DNA of 64,000 nucleotides from Liolophura sinensis (Eukaryota > Mollusca > Polyplacophora > Chitonida > Chitonidae). Both the position numbers and the translations under genes were made by a program. Below are positions 1-11,500 of this stretch, one piece after another (positions within the stretch are counted from its first letter, which is position 1; every line of letters begins with the position of its first letter). The notes beneath the pieces are model-generated. The model made no database searches. It saw only the letters and a program-made list of their open reading frames with translations, and was not told where the DNA came from. Location: positions 3,408,001 through 3,472,000 of the forward strand of contig NC_088300.1 of assembly GCF_032854445.1 (NCBI RefSeq), written 5' to 3'.

Positions 1-1554
1 GTTCTTGAATTTCTGCCAGAGTAAATATTTATGTGTCTACATTTGTTTGGCCCCATGAGGAACTGACTAGAACACTTATAATAATTGGTAAGATTAGCAA
101 TCTGTTCAAAAATATTATATAAATCTGTGAAAAGGTTTAACTTTATGAGTGGAAGATACTTGTGACCTATGATGAGTCTTTATAGGTAAACCCTCAATGT
201 CAAAGAAAAAACAACTCAAGGAATTCGTTCGTATTATCACAGAAGAACACATCATTTGGTGTTAGTCAAAATCAACTCTTCATAAGACCAAGAATAAAGT
301 TTTACACAAACATTACAGAAATAATGATAAGCTTGTGAACACAAGTGAGCTACCTGTATACGTACATGGTCATGTCTCAAAATTGACAGCTGTCCCCGCA
401 ACTGTCCCAAACAGCAAGAGGAATATGGTAATGGGAGATTCTTTCAGCATGAATATTTTTTAAAAATTTATACTATTGACTTTGTTTAAAATACACTGTA
501 TACTTTCCTTGTGAAAAATGCAAACAAGTTAGTAGATTTTTAAAAAAATATATCTGATTGGTGTTAACTGAAATTCCTGCTTTAATATATATATCTATAC
601 ATGTACAAACTTGTCTGAGAGCATGTACATAATCTCCACAAGCTCACAAGCAACCCCAACTGACTTTTCTCCAACGTATTAATCACAAATGCCAATAGCT
701 TCATCTCAGTTACAGGACAATATGAGCTGTTAATGTTTCAGATAACCAAACAGTTGTGTACATCATAACACCGTTACACAAGACAAGTATGTGCAGTTAA
801 GCTATAATTACAATTTCTATTTCAGCTAACTTGGTCTCACAAATGAGGTAAGGCACATGTATGTAATATAACTAGGATTGTTAATACTAGTACAAATTAT
901 TTTATTAATGAATTAATATCTGTAGCAGACTAAACACAACTTTTTGATAGCATAAAAGACATGAAACACTGTTATCAACAGTTCATTGTGATCATTGATA
1001 GTTAAACAGCTGGTTCTTTGCTCATTGTTCCATAATCAGATGTTGTATTTCAAGTCGTAACCTTACTGTTAAAACAGCAAATTCAGTGGTGAATAATCAT
1101 ATGCGGTGTTAAAAACCTGTTACAATAACATGTGACACTGTTGTGAGCAAAGAAAAGTAACCTGTCTCAACTGTCTTACCACTAACACAGCAATGCATAC
1201 ATATTTGGTGAGGTATCAGTTACAGCTACAAAGTATTTAAAACCAAAACATTACACACAGAATTCAATTCATTTATCTGATTTCCTTTAATGTCATACTC
1301 AAAGACTTTTTGGCTTACACAATGATGGCCAGATTTATGGCTGAAGAACTTTAAAGCACTAATTGAAATCATTCTTTTTTGACCATACATCATAAAAAAC
1401 TAGCCAAACTTGAAGAGTCAGCCATCTACAAACTGATTCCCAAGTTGACTTAAATACATGTAGCTTGCCATTCAGAGAATCTCTGCTACTTAATTCAAAT
1501 CATTCGTGACTCTGATGCTATATGTCCAGCATGCACAAAATCAACAGAGACTTC
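1..1554. other. AT-rich non-coding DNA
   Basis: No ORF of note, no recognisable exon, no tandem array. It could be intronic to the candidate minus-strand transcript. Confidence 0.4.
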
Positions 1555-1830
1555 CAGTCCAATACATACAGATGCCCATGCCGGCAAAGTCCTGCCGCCA
1601 CTGAAGTATCATGCCAACAACACCAGACATGACACCCCAATCAACACTCACATTGGGTTAACAAGTCCTGCTTCCTTGCTCTAACCTCTCGGTCCTGAGC
1701 ACTACAAGACAGCAACAAGTACCATTTTTAAAGTCTTTGGTATGACACAACCCGGGTTTGATCCCATGTCACGGACTTCGAGGCAGATGTTCCAACCATT
1801 AGGCCACCAAAGCAGTCTCAATAAACAGAG
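1555..1830 (-). mobile_element. tRNA-derived SINE, family B, copy 1
   Basis: Read on the minus strand it begins TGGTGGCCTAATGGTTGG (A-box-like), then GGGATCAAACCC (B-box-like), then a body shared with copies near 4.0-4.4 kb and 62.2-62.4 kb (TGGTACTTGTTGCTG, GGCATGATACTTCAGTGG). Confidence 0.7.
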
Positions 1831-2616
1831 GCAAAATAAGAGTTAGGTGGAGGGTTGACAATATTTCAACCATATCTTCGCATATGTAAACTAGTGTTGA
1901 CAGCATAGTTCTCTGAGCATGAGCAAATTTGAATAACGACAGAAAAAATAGATCATATAAGGCTGTATTACCCCAGAGAACATTGTATTCTTGACACTTT
2001 TGGCAGAATTATTTCACACCTAATACTACAATTGGGCATGCAATCCTGCACTTGAAACTTAATCAAAATACCTGCTGTTACTGCCTAGAAACTGGTTTGT
2101 GTCCTGTGACAGATAACACACTTAATTTCTATTTCATGCTGAATCTATCTCCATGTTTAAGCTCAGCCACATTTTAGATCTCGTAGATATAAATACCACA
2201 CACAAATCTGGTCGCATAATACCTCAGGATAGAACACAATCTGTTGCCATATATTGACAGAGATTTTCGAGTATGGTAAAGGATACTGTTGGTTCGAATA
2301 TTATTGATAAACCTTCATAAATCTACTACTAGAAACGTTTCCATACCGTGAGAGTATATAAATTGTTTGTAATAATCACCTGAATATAAATTTAAGGCGC
2401 GTAATAAAGAACATGCAACACCTAGAAATGGGCTGTCGTATAAAGAAACAGTGTGTATTATGCACAGATACATCGGTTACGCCCCCTGACAGAAAAACCC
2501 GGCACGGTCAGTATCTAAGGAATGTACGGTAATTATGAGATATATCAGGTATCCAACGCCAACATCACAGAAAACAGGAAAGAAAATGCACTTGAAACAT
2601 AATTCAAAAGTCATAC

Positions 2617-2690
2617 CTTGGCAAATGATGCCACAACCAAGTTGTTGCACACAGCGAAATTCCCGTCAGATTCACCAAAATGGCTGTCAC
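2617..2690 (-). other. Candidate first exon of a divergent minus-strand transcript
   Basis: Reading leftward from the CRE/YY1 cluster, non-repetitive sequence ends at CAAG|GTATGA (donor at 2616-2615). No downstream coding exon is recognisable in 1-2600, so the gene, if real, continues beyond the left edge. Confidence 0.25.
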
Positions 2691-2699
2691 GTGACGTCA
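2675..2699. promoter_or_regulatory. CRE / E-box / YY1-like cluster
   Basis: CCAAAATGGCTG (YY1-like on the opposite strand) is followed by CACGTG (2688-2693) overlapping TGACGTCA (2692-2699). Overlapping E-box and CRE next to a YY1 core is typical of TATA-less housekeeping promoters. Use as a promoter is inference. Confidence 0.45.
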
Positions 2700-3009
2700 C
2701 AATGCCATTCCGAGGCTCATTAATTTGGTCGGAAAACCTCAGCTATTTTAAGCAAAATAAACTCTGTCACCAATATACTTCATGTTTTGATTGTGGATCA
2801 TCTATGGGGATTTACAAATGTCAAATACGCTACCAAAGAAAAATGTGAAATAAACAAAACTTCCAATAAGCTATGCTATTTATTCCATATGTTTTAATCA
2901 TGTGTTTGTGAAGTTTAGTTTTTATTCTGAAGGCAGAGAATCACCAATCCGTCTGAACGAATGGAGATTTAAAAGGCTGAGCACATGAATTTTTGACGTC
3001 ATCACATAA

Positions 3010-3104
3010 CGTTCTACACAAATTTGAGGAAAAGCCCAGGGAAATTTGTCGATAAGCCTAATAGCACATGATGGCGAGTTCTAGAGATCTTGGAAACAAG
3101 CGTT
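3010..3104 (+). other. Candidate non-coding first exon of ZNF106
   Basis: A CRE-type TGACGTCA lies just upstream at 2994-3001, and a GATGGCG motif is followed by a perfect GTAAGT donor at 3105. Exon 1 needs an upstream exon, and this is the best-placed candidate. If joined, its own ATG (3068) would make a short upstream ORF ending at the TAA at the start of exon 1. The 5' limit is arbitrary. Confidence 0.35.
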
Positions 3105-3478
3105 GTAAGTATACAATGCGACTGAATACTAGATGCAAACATTTTATTCACGGTAGTCTGTGCATGACATATGCACAGACATTGTTTCTTGCAGTGAAAC
3201 ATGAACTGTTGTTGGTGAGACAGTGGTTTGACTGGACGAAGGCCCTAGCTGTGGATGTGCTAAAGCCCAAATTGATCATGTACATGTACTGAATGATGCA
3301 CGTCTACATAGTCCTACATTTGAAAGTTACAAAAGTGGTGTGAATTTACGGGAATGACTAGTAAAATTTAAGATTATTTATCATTACATACAAACAAGCT
3401 AGCCATTTGCATGGCTACAATGTAAATAGGTTTTAAAAATTGATATTGATTGATCGCCTCAAAGTTTAGTGCATCAAG

Positions 3479-3542
3479 ATGGACTCAGTGTGTTATTTTA
3501 AAGTTCTGAAGTTCATGATAACACTCATAACACTGAGTCCAT
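3479..3542. repeat. Inverted repeat / hairpin
   Basis: ATGGACTCAGTGT (3479-3491) and its complement ACACTGAGTCCAT (3530-3542), extended inward with a small bulge. It could be a small MITE remnant. The loop is too long for a convincing microRNA precursor. Confidence 0.6.
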
Positions 3543-4034
3543 TGCCGACTCTCAAACAAATTGACGCATATCTGCGCATGCCAACTCGATGGAGCCAATC
3601 TCAATGAGGTCCGCGCTCACGGCATCCAAACTTACCTGCACGAAAAATACGAGTTCTTTTTTATGCCTTTTTGGCAAGAAGGTTGAAGTTGTTCTGGGAG
3701 ACGGCAATCAAAATATAATAGTTTTCTTGAGGATTTTAATACCTAAACTCAGTTGCATTTCAAACCCAGAAGTAGGTCATGTCACACTTGAAAATGGCTG
3801 TCGACCTTGAGTCACATGGTACCGCCGAAGTTCTAGCAATAATGTGACCACCAATCAGCAAGTTAATTAGTTTCATAGGTGAGGAAAGTAAATTAATAGG
3901 TTTGTATTAGAGATTCCACCGTAAAAATTACATATAAATGAGGAGAGGAGGTTAGTTAGAGTGCCATAAGTGGGAGGAGATGGAGTTTGAAATCTGTGCC
4001 ATGTTTTTTGAGAGACGTTGAATGTCAGAATTTT

Positions 4035-4370
4035 AAAATATCGGACATCTAGATGGGCTACTCAAAGTCGGGAGACCTGGCATCAAACCCACATCAGATC
4101 GGGTCGGTTTGGGTCATACCAAAGGTTTTAAAATGGTACTTGTTGCTGGCTCACTTGGCACTCAGGACTGAGAGGTCAGAGTAAGGAAACTAGACTGGTT
4201 GGCATAGTGTCCGTATAATGTGATTGGTTTTGGTATCATAATCTGCTGTCTTCAGCATGATACTTAAGTGGAACTTAAGTGGTAAAACTTTGGTGGCATG
4301 GACTCGCCTGTCACAAGAAGACACAGTATATGTACTCACATCTGATGACTCGTCATCGTCGTATAACAGA
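4035..4370 (+). mobile_element. tRNA-derived SINE, family B, copy 2
   Basis: Contains GGCATCAAACCC (B-box-like), GGTCATACCAAAGG, TGGTACTTGTTGCTGG, CAGCATGATACTTAAGTGG and GGCATGGACTCGCCTGTCAC, in the same order as the other two copies. The 3' end (ATGACTCGTCATCGTCGTAT) is shared with copy 3. Confidence 0.7.
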
Positions 4371-4699
4371 AAAATTGTACAATGTTAAACCCTAAGGCAT
4401 ACTTACATACATACACATACAGATATTTATATCTAAAATTTAAACCTTTTGTGAAGACTTCCTGTAAACAGGTAGGCCCCAATCCCATTACACTGACTAG
4501 TAGTGTGTTGAGAAATATTTTGCATATATATTCACTCAACCTCTAGTCAGAGATCCCTCCTTTCGCTGATTGCAGGGCGAATAAGCATGCATTTTACATA
4601 CGGCGCCCAGTGGTAACATCTCCCATTCTCATTGTCACACACAACAAGCTGAATCAGCATTTCTTGTTTTTCTCATGAGTTCACACAGTTTTGAGGAGA

Positions 4700-4800
4700 C
4701 GGGCACTAATTTTTGGTACTTGCTAGACTGATTATATATCTTGCATAGTTGGGTCTGTTGGCTGAACGGTTGCCGTTGGTAGGTATTGTAAAATTAGCTA
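4700..4800 (+). repeat. Dispersed repeat D, copy 1
   Basis: Shares the series GGTACTTGCTAGACTGA, GTCTGTTGGC and ATTGTAAAAT with a copy at 20.5 kb in the same orientation. No coding or tRNA-like features seen. Confidence 0.55.
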
Positions 4801-5497
4801 GTATGTACCATCAGCCCATTAAACATTTTTGTATTTTAGGTGGTGCTTTCTCTGCAGGTATCACTCTCTTCTGCCAATGGCCAAGATTTGCTGCATGGAG
4901 TATTACTGAACATGCGCAGAAAGGACTGTGAAGTATGAGAATGTCAGTTAGACAGTGGTTGCAAGGCTGAGAAATTGGCCTTAGGTGTCTGTTGTACGAC
5001 AGCTTGTGTGACAGGTGATGATTTGAAAAGGACATTAAAATGTATTTTAGGGATACATTACGCATGCTTGAGGATGAGCAAATTTCTTAGGGTTAATACA
5101 GTAGGTCGTAGTTCTTGCTGACATAAGTGAGGTACACAGGGGCATATGCCTTCTGTGATTTCAGCATGTGCGCATCGCTCAATTGATCATTGATTGGTCT
5201 GTAAAAGGAAATTCTCCAGACACATATTCAACAGGGAACCACAAAAACTTGTCCAAAAGCGGTAGCAGGCACATTTCAAGAATCACTACCCGCCACCAAA
5301 GGGCTATGCTCTAACTCTAGTTCCTCTGCTGAGTACAGCTTGAAACAGCAGCCATCTCTTTTTGTAAAACTTAACTCTCAAATTATAACCATTTCTACAT
5401 AAACATGCACATGTATGTATTGCATTTACATGCAGCTTTCAATTTTCTGTAGATATTAATTTGCACCATTTCCTTTGTGACTTGTAGGTTAACTTGA

Positions 5498-5578
5498 ATG
5501 GCTTCAGGAATGGAGAAGACGAAAGACAAGAAGAAAATGAATGCAAATTGGTGTTCAAAACATTTCCTATCAAAAGAG
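5498..5578 (+). CDS. ZNF106: ZNF106 exon 1 (start codon, first half of zinc finger 1)
   Basis: Encodes aa 1-27, a lysine-rich start followed by WCSKHFLSKE. An acceptor (CTTGTAG) lies at 5481-5487, so a non-coding exon must precede it. TGA directly before the ATG fixes the start. The donor is GAG|GTGAGA, phase 0. The Cys at residue 19 lines up with the second Cys of the family finger; the partner Cys three residues earlier is Ala here. Confidence 0.8.
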
Positions 5579-8500
5579 GTGAGATAAAACTGCTATTGAT
5601 ATATCACTGCAAACTTTTAACATGTTTATTGAGCTGATGTCATAACAAACACATTTAATGTGAAACTTAACCCTGACAAGTCACTCAACCTGACAAGTCA
5701 TTTATCCTGAAAAGGCACTCATCCTGACAAGGCACTCCTCCTGACAAGTCACTTAACCTGACAAGTCACTCCTCCTGACAAGTCGTTTAACCTGACAAGT
5801 CACTCCCCTGCCAAGTCACTCCTCCTGCCAAGTCACTCAACCTGACAAGTCACTCCTCCTGACAAGTCACTCCTCCTAACAAGTCACTCAACCTGACAAG
5901 TCACTCATCCTGACAAGTCACACAACCTGACAAGTCACTTAACCTGACAAGTCATTCAACATGACAAGTCACTCCTCCTGCCAAGTCACTCAAGCTGACA
6001 AGTCACTCAAGCTGACCAAGTCACTCCTCCTGACAAGTCACTCAACCTGCCAAGTCACTCAACCTGACAAGTCACCCCTCCTGCCAAGTCACCCCATCTG
6101 CCAAGTCACTCAACCTGACAAGTCACTCCTCCTGCCAAGTCACTTATCCTGACAAGTCACTCAACCTGACAAGTCACTCAACCTGACAAGTCATTCAACC
6201 TGACAAGTCACTCCTCCTGGCAAGTCACTCCTCCTGACAAGTCACTCAACCTGCCAAGTCACTCCTTACAAGTCACCCCTCCTGCCAAGTCACCCCATCT
6301 GCCAAGTCACTCAGCCCGACAAGTCACTTCTCCTGCCAAGTCACTCAACCCGACAAGTCACTCGATCTGACAAGTCACTCCTCCTGACAAGTCACTTCTC
6401 CTACCAAGTCACTTCTCCTACCAAGTCACTCAACCCGACAAGTCACTTCTCCTGACAAGTCACTCAACCTGACAAGTCACTCTTCCTGAAAAGTCACTCC
6501 TCCTGCCAAGTCAGTCCTCCTAACAAATCACTCAACCTGACAAGACACTCAACCTGACAAGACACTCATCCTGAGAAGTCACTTGACCTGACAAGTCACT
6601 TGACCTGACAAGTCACTCCTCCTGACAAGTCACTTCTCCTGCCAAGTCACTCAACCCGACAAGTCACTTCTCCTGACAAGTCACTCTTCCTGACAAGTCA
6701 CTCCTCCTGCCAAGTCACTCCTCCTAACAAGTCACTCAACCTGACAAGACACTCAACCTGACAAGACACTCAACCTGACAAGACACTCAACCAAGCCAAG
6801 TCAGCCTAAGGTCATGAAAAATTTTTAGTATAAAGGTTTAAAGTTTTAAGCTTGATCCCTGCATGCTCACTGGATTTCTAAACACAGCCAGCCAGTCCCT
6901 AATCAATGTGTTTGCAAGTTCAAGTCAGTTCTTGCTGGTTGAGTGGAGGCTTTTAAAGGCAAGAGGTTTGCCTGGCACTTGACAAAGAGCAGGAATCTTA
7001 CAAATGGAATTGAACATCAATCAGATGGAGAAGTAGAAGAGTAGAATTGATTTGTTAATGGTGTAAAGGCTCTTCTTTACATGTAAACAACTCTCTGACA
7101 TACTCAAAGGTTCACATCTACGTATATTGGCATTAATGCTAGAAAACTGTTAGATATATTGGGTAAGATCAAGTTTTTGTATCACCTAATATTGACTCAA
7201 GACTGGATAGATTATCCTAACCAAAAGAGGATTATAGCCACTCTTGATAATACATGTACATGTTTGATGCGCGTGAGTAATTTCAGCCATTTTGTAACTC
7301 GGAAAAATAAACAGTTTTAAAAATTTTAATTTCAGTATTTCCTTGATTTCCTTGAAAATTATTTCCCGCAAACCCATCTTTGAAGTAAATCTGCAAAAAT
7401 AAATTAATAAATATTTCACCGTATATACCTCTGATCAGGATTAGCCTTGTCTTTTGTGATCGTAGGCCTAGGACAAGGCCTTATATATGTTTATTTTGTA
7501 TGTAATATTTGTTAGTTCTTTTCTTTCTTCTAATATTTATATTTAATGACCCACAACTGAGCATGCATGGTTTATTGCAGTTTCATTATATACCTCTGAG
7601 CAGGATAAGCCTTATCTCTGTATTTTGCACATGTTTACTTTTGATGTAATGTTTGTTAGCTCCTTTCTTTCCCTTAAGGTAACAACCAACAACTGAAGAT
7701 GAATCACTATGTTGATACTTGTACGTATGTATCAACAATAAAATCATGATCAGAAATGAACCTCAAATGAAATTAGACTTTCTCTCTCTCACACACATAT
7801 ATATAATATATATATCCGTATATCATTTATACTTTCACGTTCACGAAATTACCTTTCGCTAAGGTGAAATTAAACTCAATATTAGGTTTTGTCAGTCTTT
7901 AAATCATAAATAAGCGTGATCTGGACCAGAAAAGAACTCCGTTTCTGGTTGTTAAAATTTGGACTTCTGTGAATCCCTGGACCCTCTCCATTGTTTTTGG
8001 ACACTGTGTGCTTGGCATTTGATCTTTGCATTTTCCCTTTGCTGTGAAAAGTGAGTGGGGGCCTCCGTGGCTTAGTCGGTTAGCGCACTAGCACAGCGTA
8101 ATGACCCAGGAGCCTCTCACCAATGCGGTCGCTGTGAGTTCAAGTCCAGCTTATGCTGGCTTCCTCTCCGGCCGTAAGTGGGAAGGTATGCCAGCAACCT
8201 GCGGATGGTCGTGGGTTTCCCCCGGGCTGTGCCCGGTTTCCACCCACCATAATGCTGGCCGCCGTCGTATAAGTGAAATATTCTTGAGTACGGCGTAAAA
8301 CACCAATCAAAAAAAAAAAAAAAAAAAAGTGAGTGTAATAATGTAGCTGAAATGAGCTGAAAGTCCTAGTAGTGTAAATAAGATGAGTATTAATCACTGT
8401 GTGGCTGTATGTTTTGGAGAGGAACATACATACATGTTTGAATTTTACTCACTTTTCGTATTTCTTTTTGGACTTAGGACCTCAAAGAGCATTTCTGGTC

Positions 8501-11500
8501 CCTGTCACACCATAAAAAAGTGGAGGGAGTTAGCAAGTAAGTTGAATAGTTGTTTTGTGGGAACAGTATGCTATAAGCTTGGGTGTGGTTTGACTCAAAT
8601 TACAAATGTCATTTGTTGATTGATGATGTAGCGGATAATTTGAAGATTCTCATGGTCCATTCAGATTTTATTCTTAAAAATAATGGTTGTCTGCTGAATT
8701 GTTATATTCTTATTTGTATTCTGAGGGAAGTTGTAATGTTATTATGTTGTACCATGGTTTTAGTATTGCCACATTGTGTAAAGCCGTAATCAGCCTTTCA
8801 TGGTACATATTGTTCATCGCCATGATATGGCTGCTATGTAAGTCGTGTCAAGCCATAATCATGTATGAAACTGCAAACTGCACATCAGTGAATAAAGAGG
8901 TGTTTGTTATGTGTGTATATATATATATATATACATAACAAACACCATATATGCAGAATTGAGTGGACACAGCAAAATGGAATTCAGAAAATAAATACAC
9001 ACGTATGAATACTTTTAAGTGTGGAATGATTGAACGATTATGGATTTGAAGTCTGGACAAATTTTCCAAGAGACTATTACATGAAATGGCTGCAAATGGC
9101 ATGATGCCACAATTATTCATTTATTCATTCACTAAATGTTATTGTTCTACAGGAGCAGCCTCCACAACTGCACTGTGTGCTTCACATCATGTCACAGTCT
9201 AGAAGACTATGGGAAACACTTGGAGTCTGAGAAACATAATGCTGCTGTGACTAAGGAAAGGAAAGCTGCCCAAGAGAGAAAAGATAATCCTCATCAGCCG
9301 CCCCCTCTCCCTCCTCCACCCCTAGCCAAGTCACAAGCAGCCGTCAAGACACAACCCCTGAGCCACAAACCTCCTCCACTTTTGCCAAACTTGCATCCAC
9401 CCGCCACTCCTTACTGGGCAAAAAACAAGCAAAGGTGAGTGCAAGTACAATGTGTTATGCTCAAGTTCAAGAGAACCAAATAACTTCTGTCAGTTTCTGT
9501 GCAAGACGTGTTGGCTTTCAAACTAAGCTAATTCCAAAATTATTTTGAAGCTAGTATAAATAAACAGACGTTGAGGTCAGCACGGTTTTTGTGAAGTTTT
9601 ACATAGCATTCCTTACCAGAATAGCATTATGCAGTCATATGTCTCTGTGATGAGAAGGGGAATGATTGTTTGTTCAGGACAATAGTTCTAGATTAAAGCC
9701 TTTGGTTTCACCATAAAATCAGCATACTCCCTTCCAAAGTCAGACCTTTTCCGTAAACCAACGTCATGCAGTGCCCTTCTTGTACATGCACATCAAACAA
9801 AGAAAAATATGACCAGTAAAAAACAAAATGTCATTTTATGTATACTGGTGAATTCATGGGAAGGTTAATAACCACGAGTTTTGAACCAACATACACCTGT
9901 TTACCTGCTGAGTACATGTTGTAGGGCTATAAAGTATCCAAGTGGTTATGATCAGTCATGGCACAACAGTACCTCCAGCAAGTCTACACATCCAGCCACA
10001 CAGCCATGGCAAGGGGCTATCACAGATTTGCGGTACTCAGACACCTGTGGTAAATCGTGGGACAATAATGTCCAAGGGACACAGCCGTGGGAAGGTGTTT
10101 CCAGAAATGCTCAGAATGAATGGGTCAGCCAAGACTTCACAAGTGATGTTTATGACTTGGCATCTGGCAGTTGGCAGCAGTCCTTTTCTAATGGAGGACA
10201 AGTTTACGGCAATTATGTCAGTGGGTGGCATGGCTACAGTGGTGATTGGAACAACTACATGAGTGGATGGAATTGGAACAACTGGGATGTTAACACCCAC
10301 AACAACAGTAGGGGAGGTAGAGGTGGAAGGTCTGTACACAAGACACCTAACAACAACAAGCCTTTTCACAAGGGGAAGGGCTCAAGTGACAAAGGGAAAT
10401 GTAATCCCCAAAACAAAGGATGGCCAAAATCTGCCAAATCTGCCAAATCAAAAAAAAAGGCAAAGGCAATGGCCAAGAAAATGTCCATCAAAATGTCATC
10501 TAAGAAAAAACACAAGACAAAGACTGTTTCTTGCAAAAAATGGTTAGGATCTCAAAAATCACCAATTCAAGGCATGAAGATATCCAGTAAGAATATTGGC
10601 AGTAACCATACAGTTACGTTTGAAAGAAGTTGTGTTAAAAGAACTGTTTCTTTAGAGTCATTGAGACATTCAGGTTCATGGAATCAATCCAGGAGTACAA
10701 GTGCAACTCCAGTAGAAAGTTCAGGGCCGACAAGTGTATCCAGGAGTAAAAGTGCAACTCCAGTAGAAAGTTCAGGGCCGACCAGTGTATCCAGGAGTAC
10801 AAGTGCAACTCCAGTAGACAGTTCAGGGCCGACAAGTGTATCCAGGAGTAAAAGTGCAACTCCAGTAGACAGTTCAGGGCCGACAAGTGTATCCAGGAGT
10901 ACAAGAGGAACTCCAGTAGAAAGTTCAGGGCCAACAAGTGCATCCAGGAGTACAAGTGCAACCCCAGTAGAAAGCTCAGGGCGGACCAGTGTATCCAGGA
11001 GTACAAGTGCAACTCCAGTAGAAAGTTCAGGGCCGACAAGTGCATCCAGGAGTACAAGTGCAACTCCAGTAAAAAGTTCAGGGCTGACCAGTGTATCCAG
11101 GAGTACAAGAGGAACTCCAGTAGAAAGTTCAGGGCCGACCAGTGTATCCAGGAGTACAAGTGCAACTCCAGTAGACAGTTCAGGGCCGACCAGTGAATCC
11201 AGGAGTACAAGTGCAACTCCAGCTGAATGTTCAGGGCCGACAAGTGTATCCAGGAGTACAAGTGCAACTCCAGTAGAAAGTTCAGGGCCGACAAGTGTAT
11301 CCAGGAGTACAAGTGCAACTCCAGTAGAAAGTTCAGGGCCGACCAGTGAATCCAGGAGTACAAGTGCAGCTCCAGCTGAATGTTCAGGGCAGACGAGTGA
11401 AAAAGATTCCAGAAAAACTGATGAACATATTAGCAAGCCTGCAGCATTGACAAGCTCCAATAAACCAGTTGCTGCAAAGTTACCCAAGCTGAATGGTGAT

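Noticed and set aside
3479-3542. microRNA precursor
   Set aside because: Arms of 13 bp with a loop of about 38 nt; no continuous stem of the needed length.
4749-5065. Small frames of 60 and 84 codons upstream of ZNF106
   Set aside because: They overlap dispersed repeat D and show no ZNF106 or other similarity.
5671-6808. CRISPR-like array
   Set aside because: Direct repeats without unique spacers in a eukaryotic intron.
8058-8140. tRNA gene
   Set aside because: A and B boxes belong to the head of SINE family A; the sequence does not fold as a complete tRNA and recurs with the SINE body.
10635-11487. Antisense frames of 242 and 267 codons across the ZNF106 coding repeat
   Set aside because: They exist because the 51-bp unit lacks stops in those frames; the sense frame is a confirmed exon.
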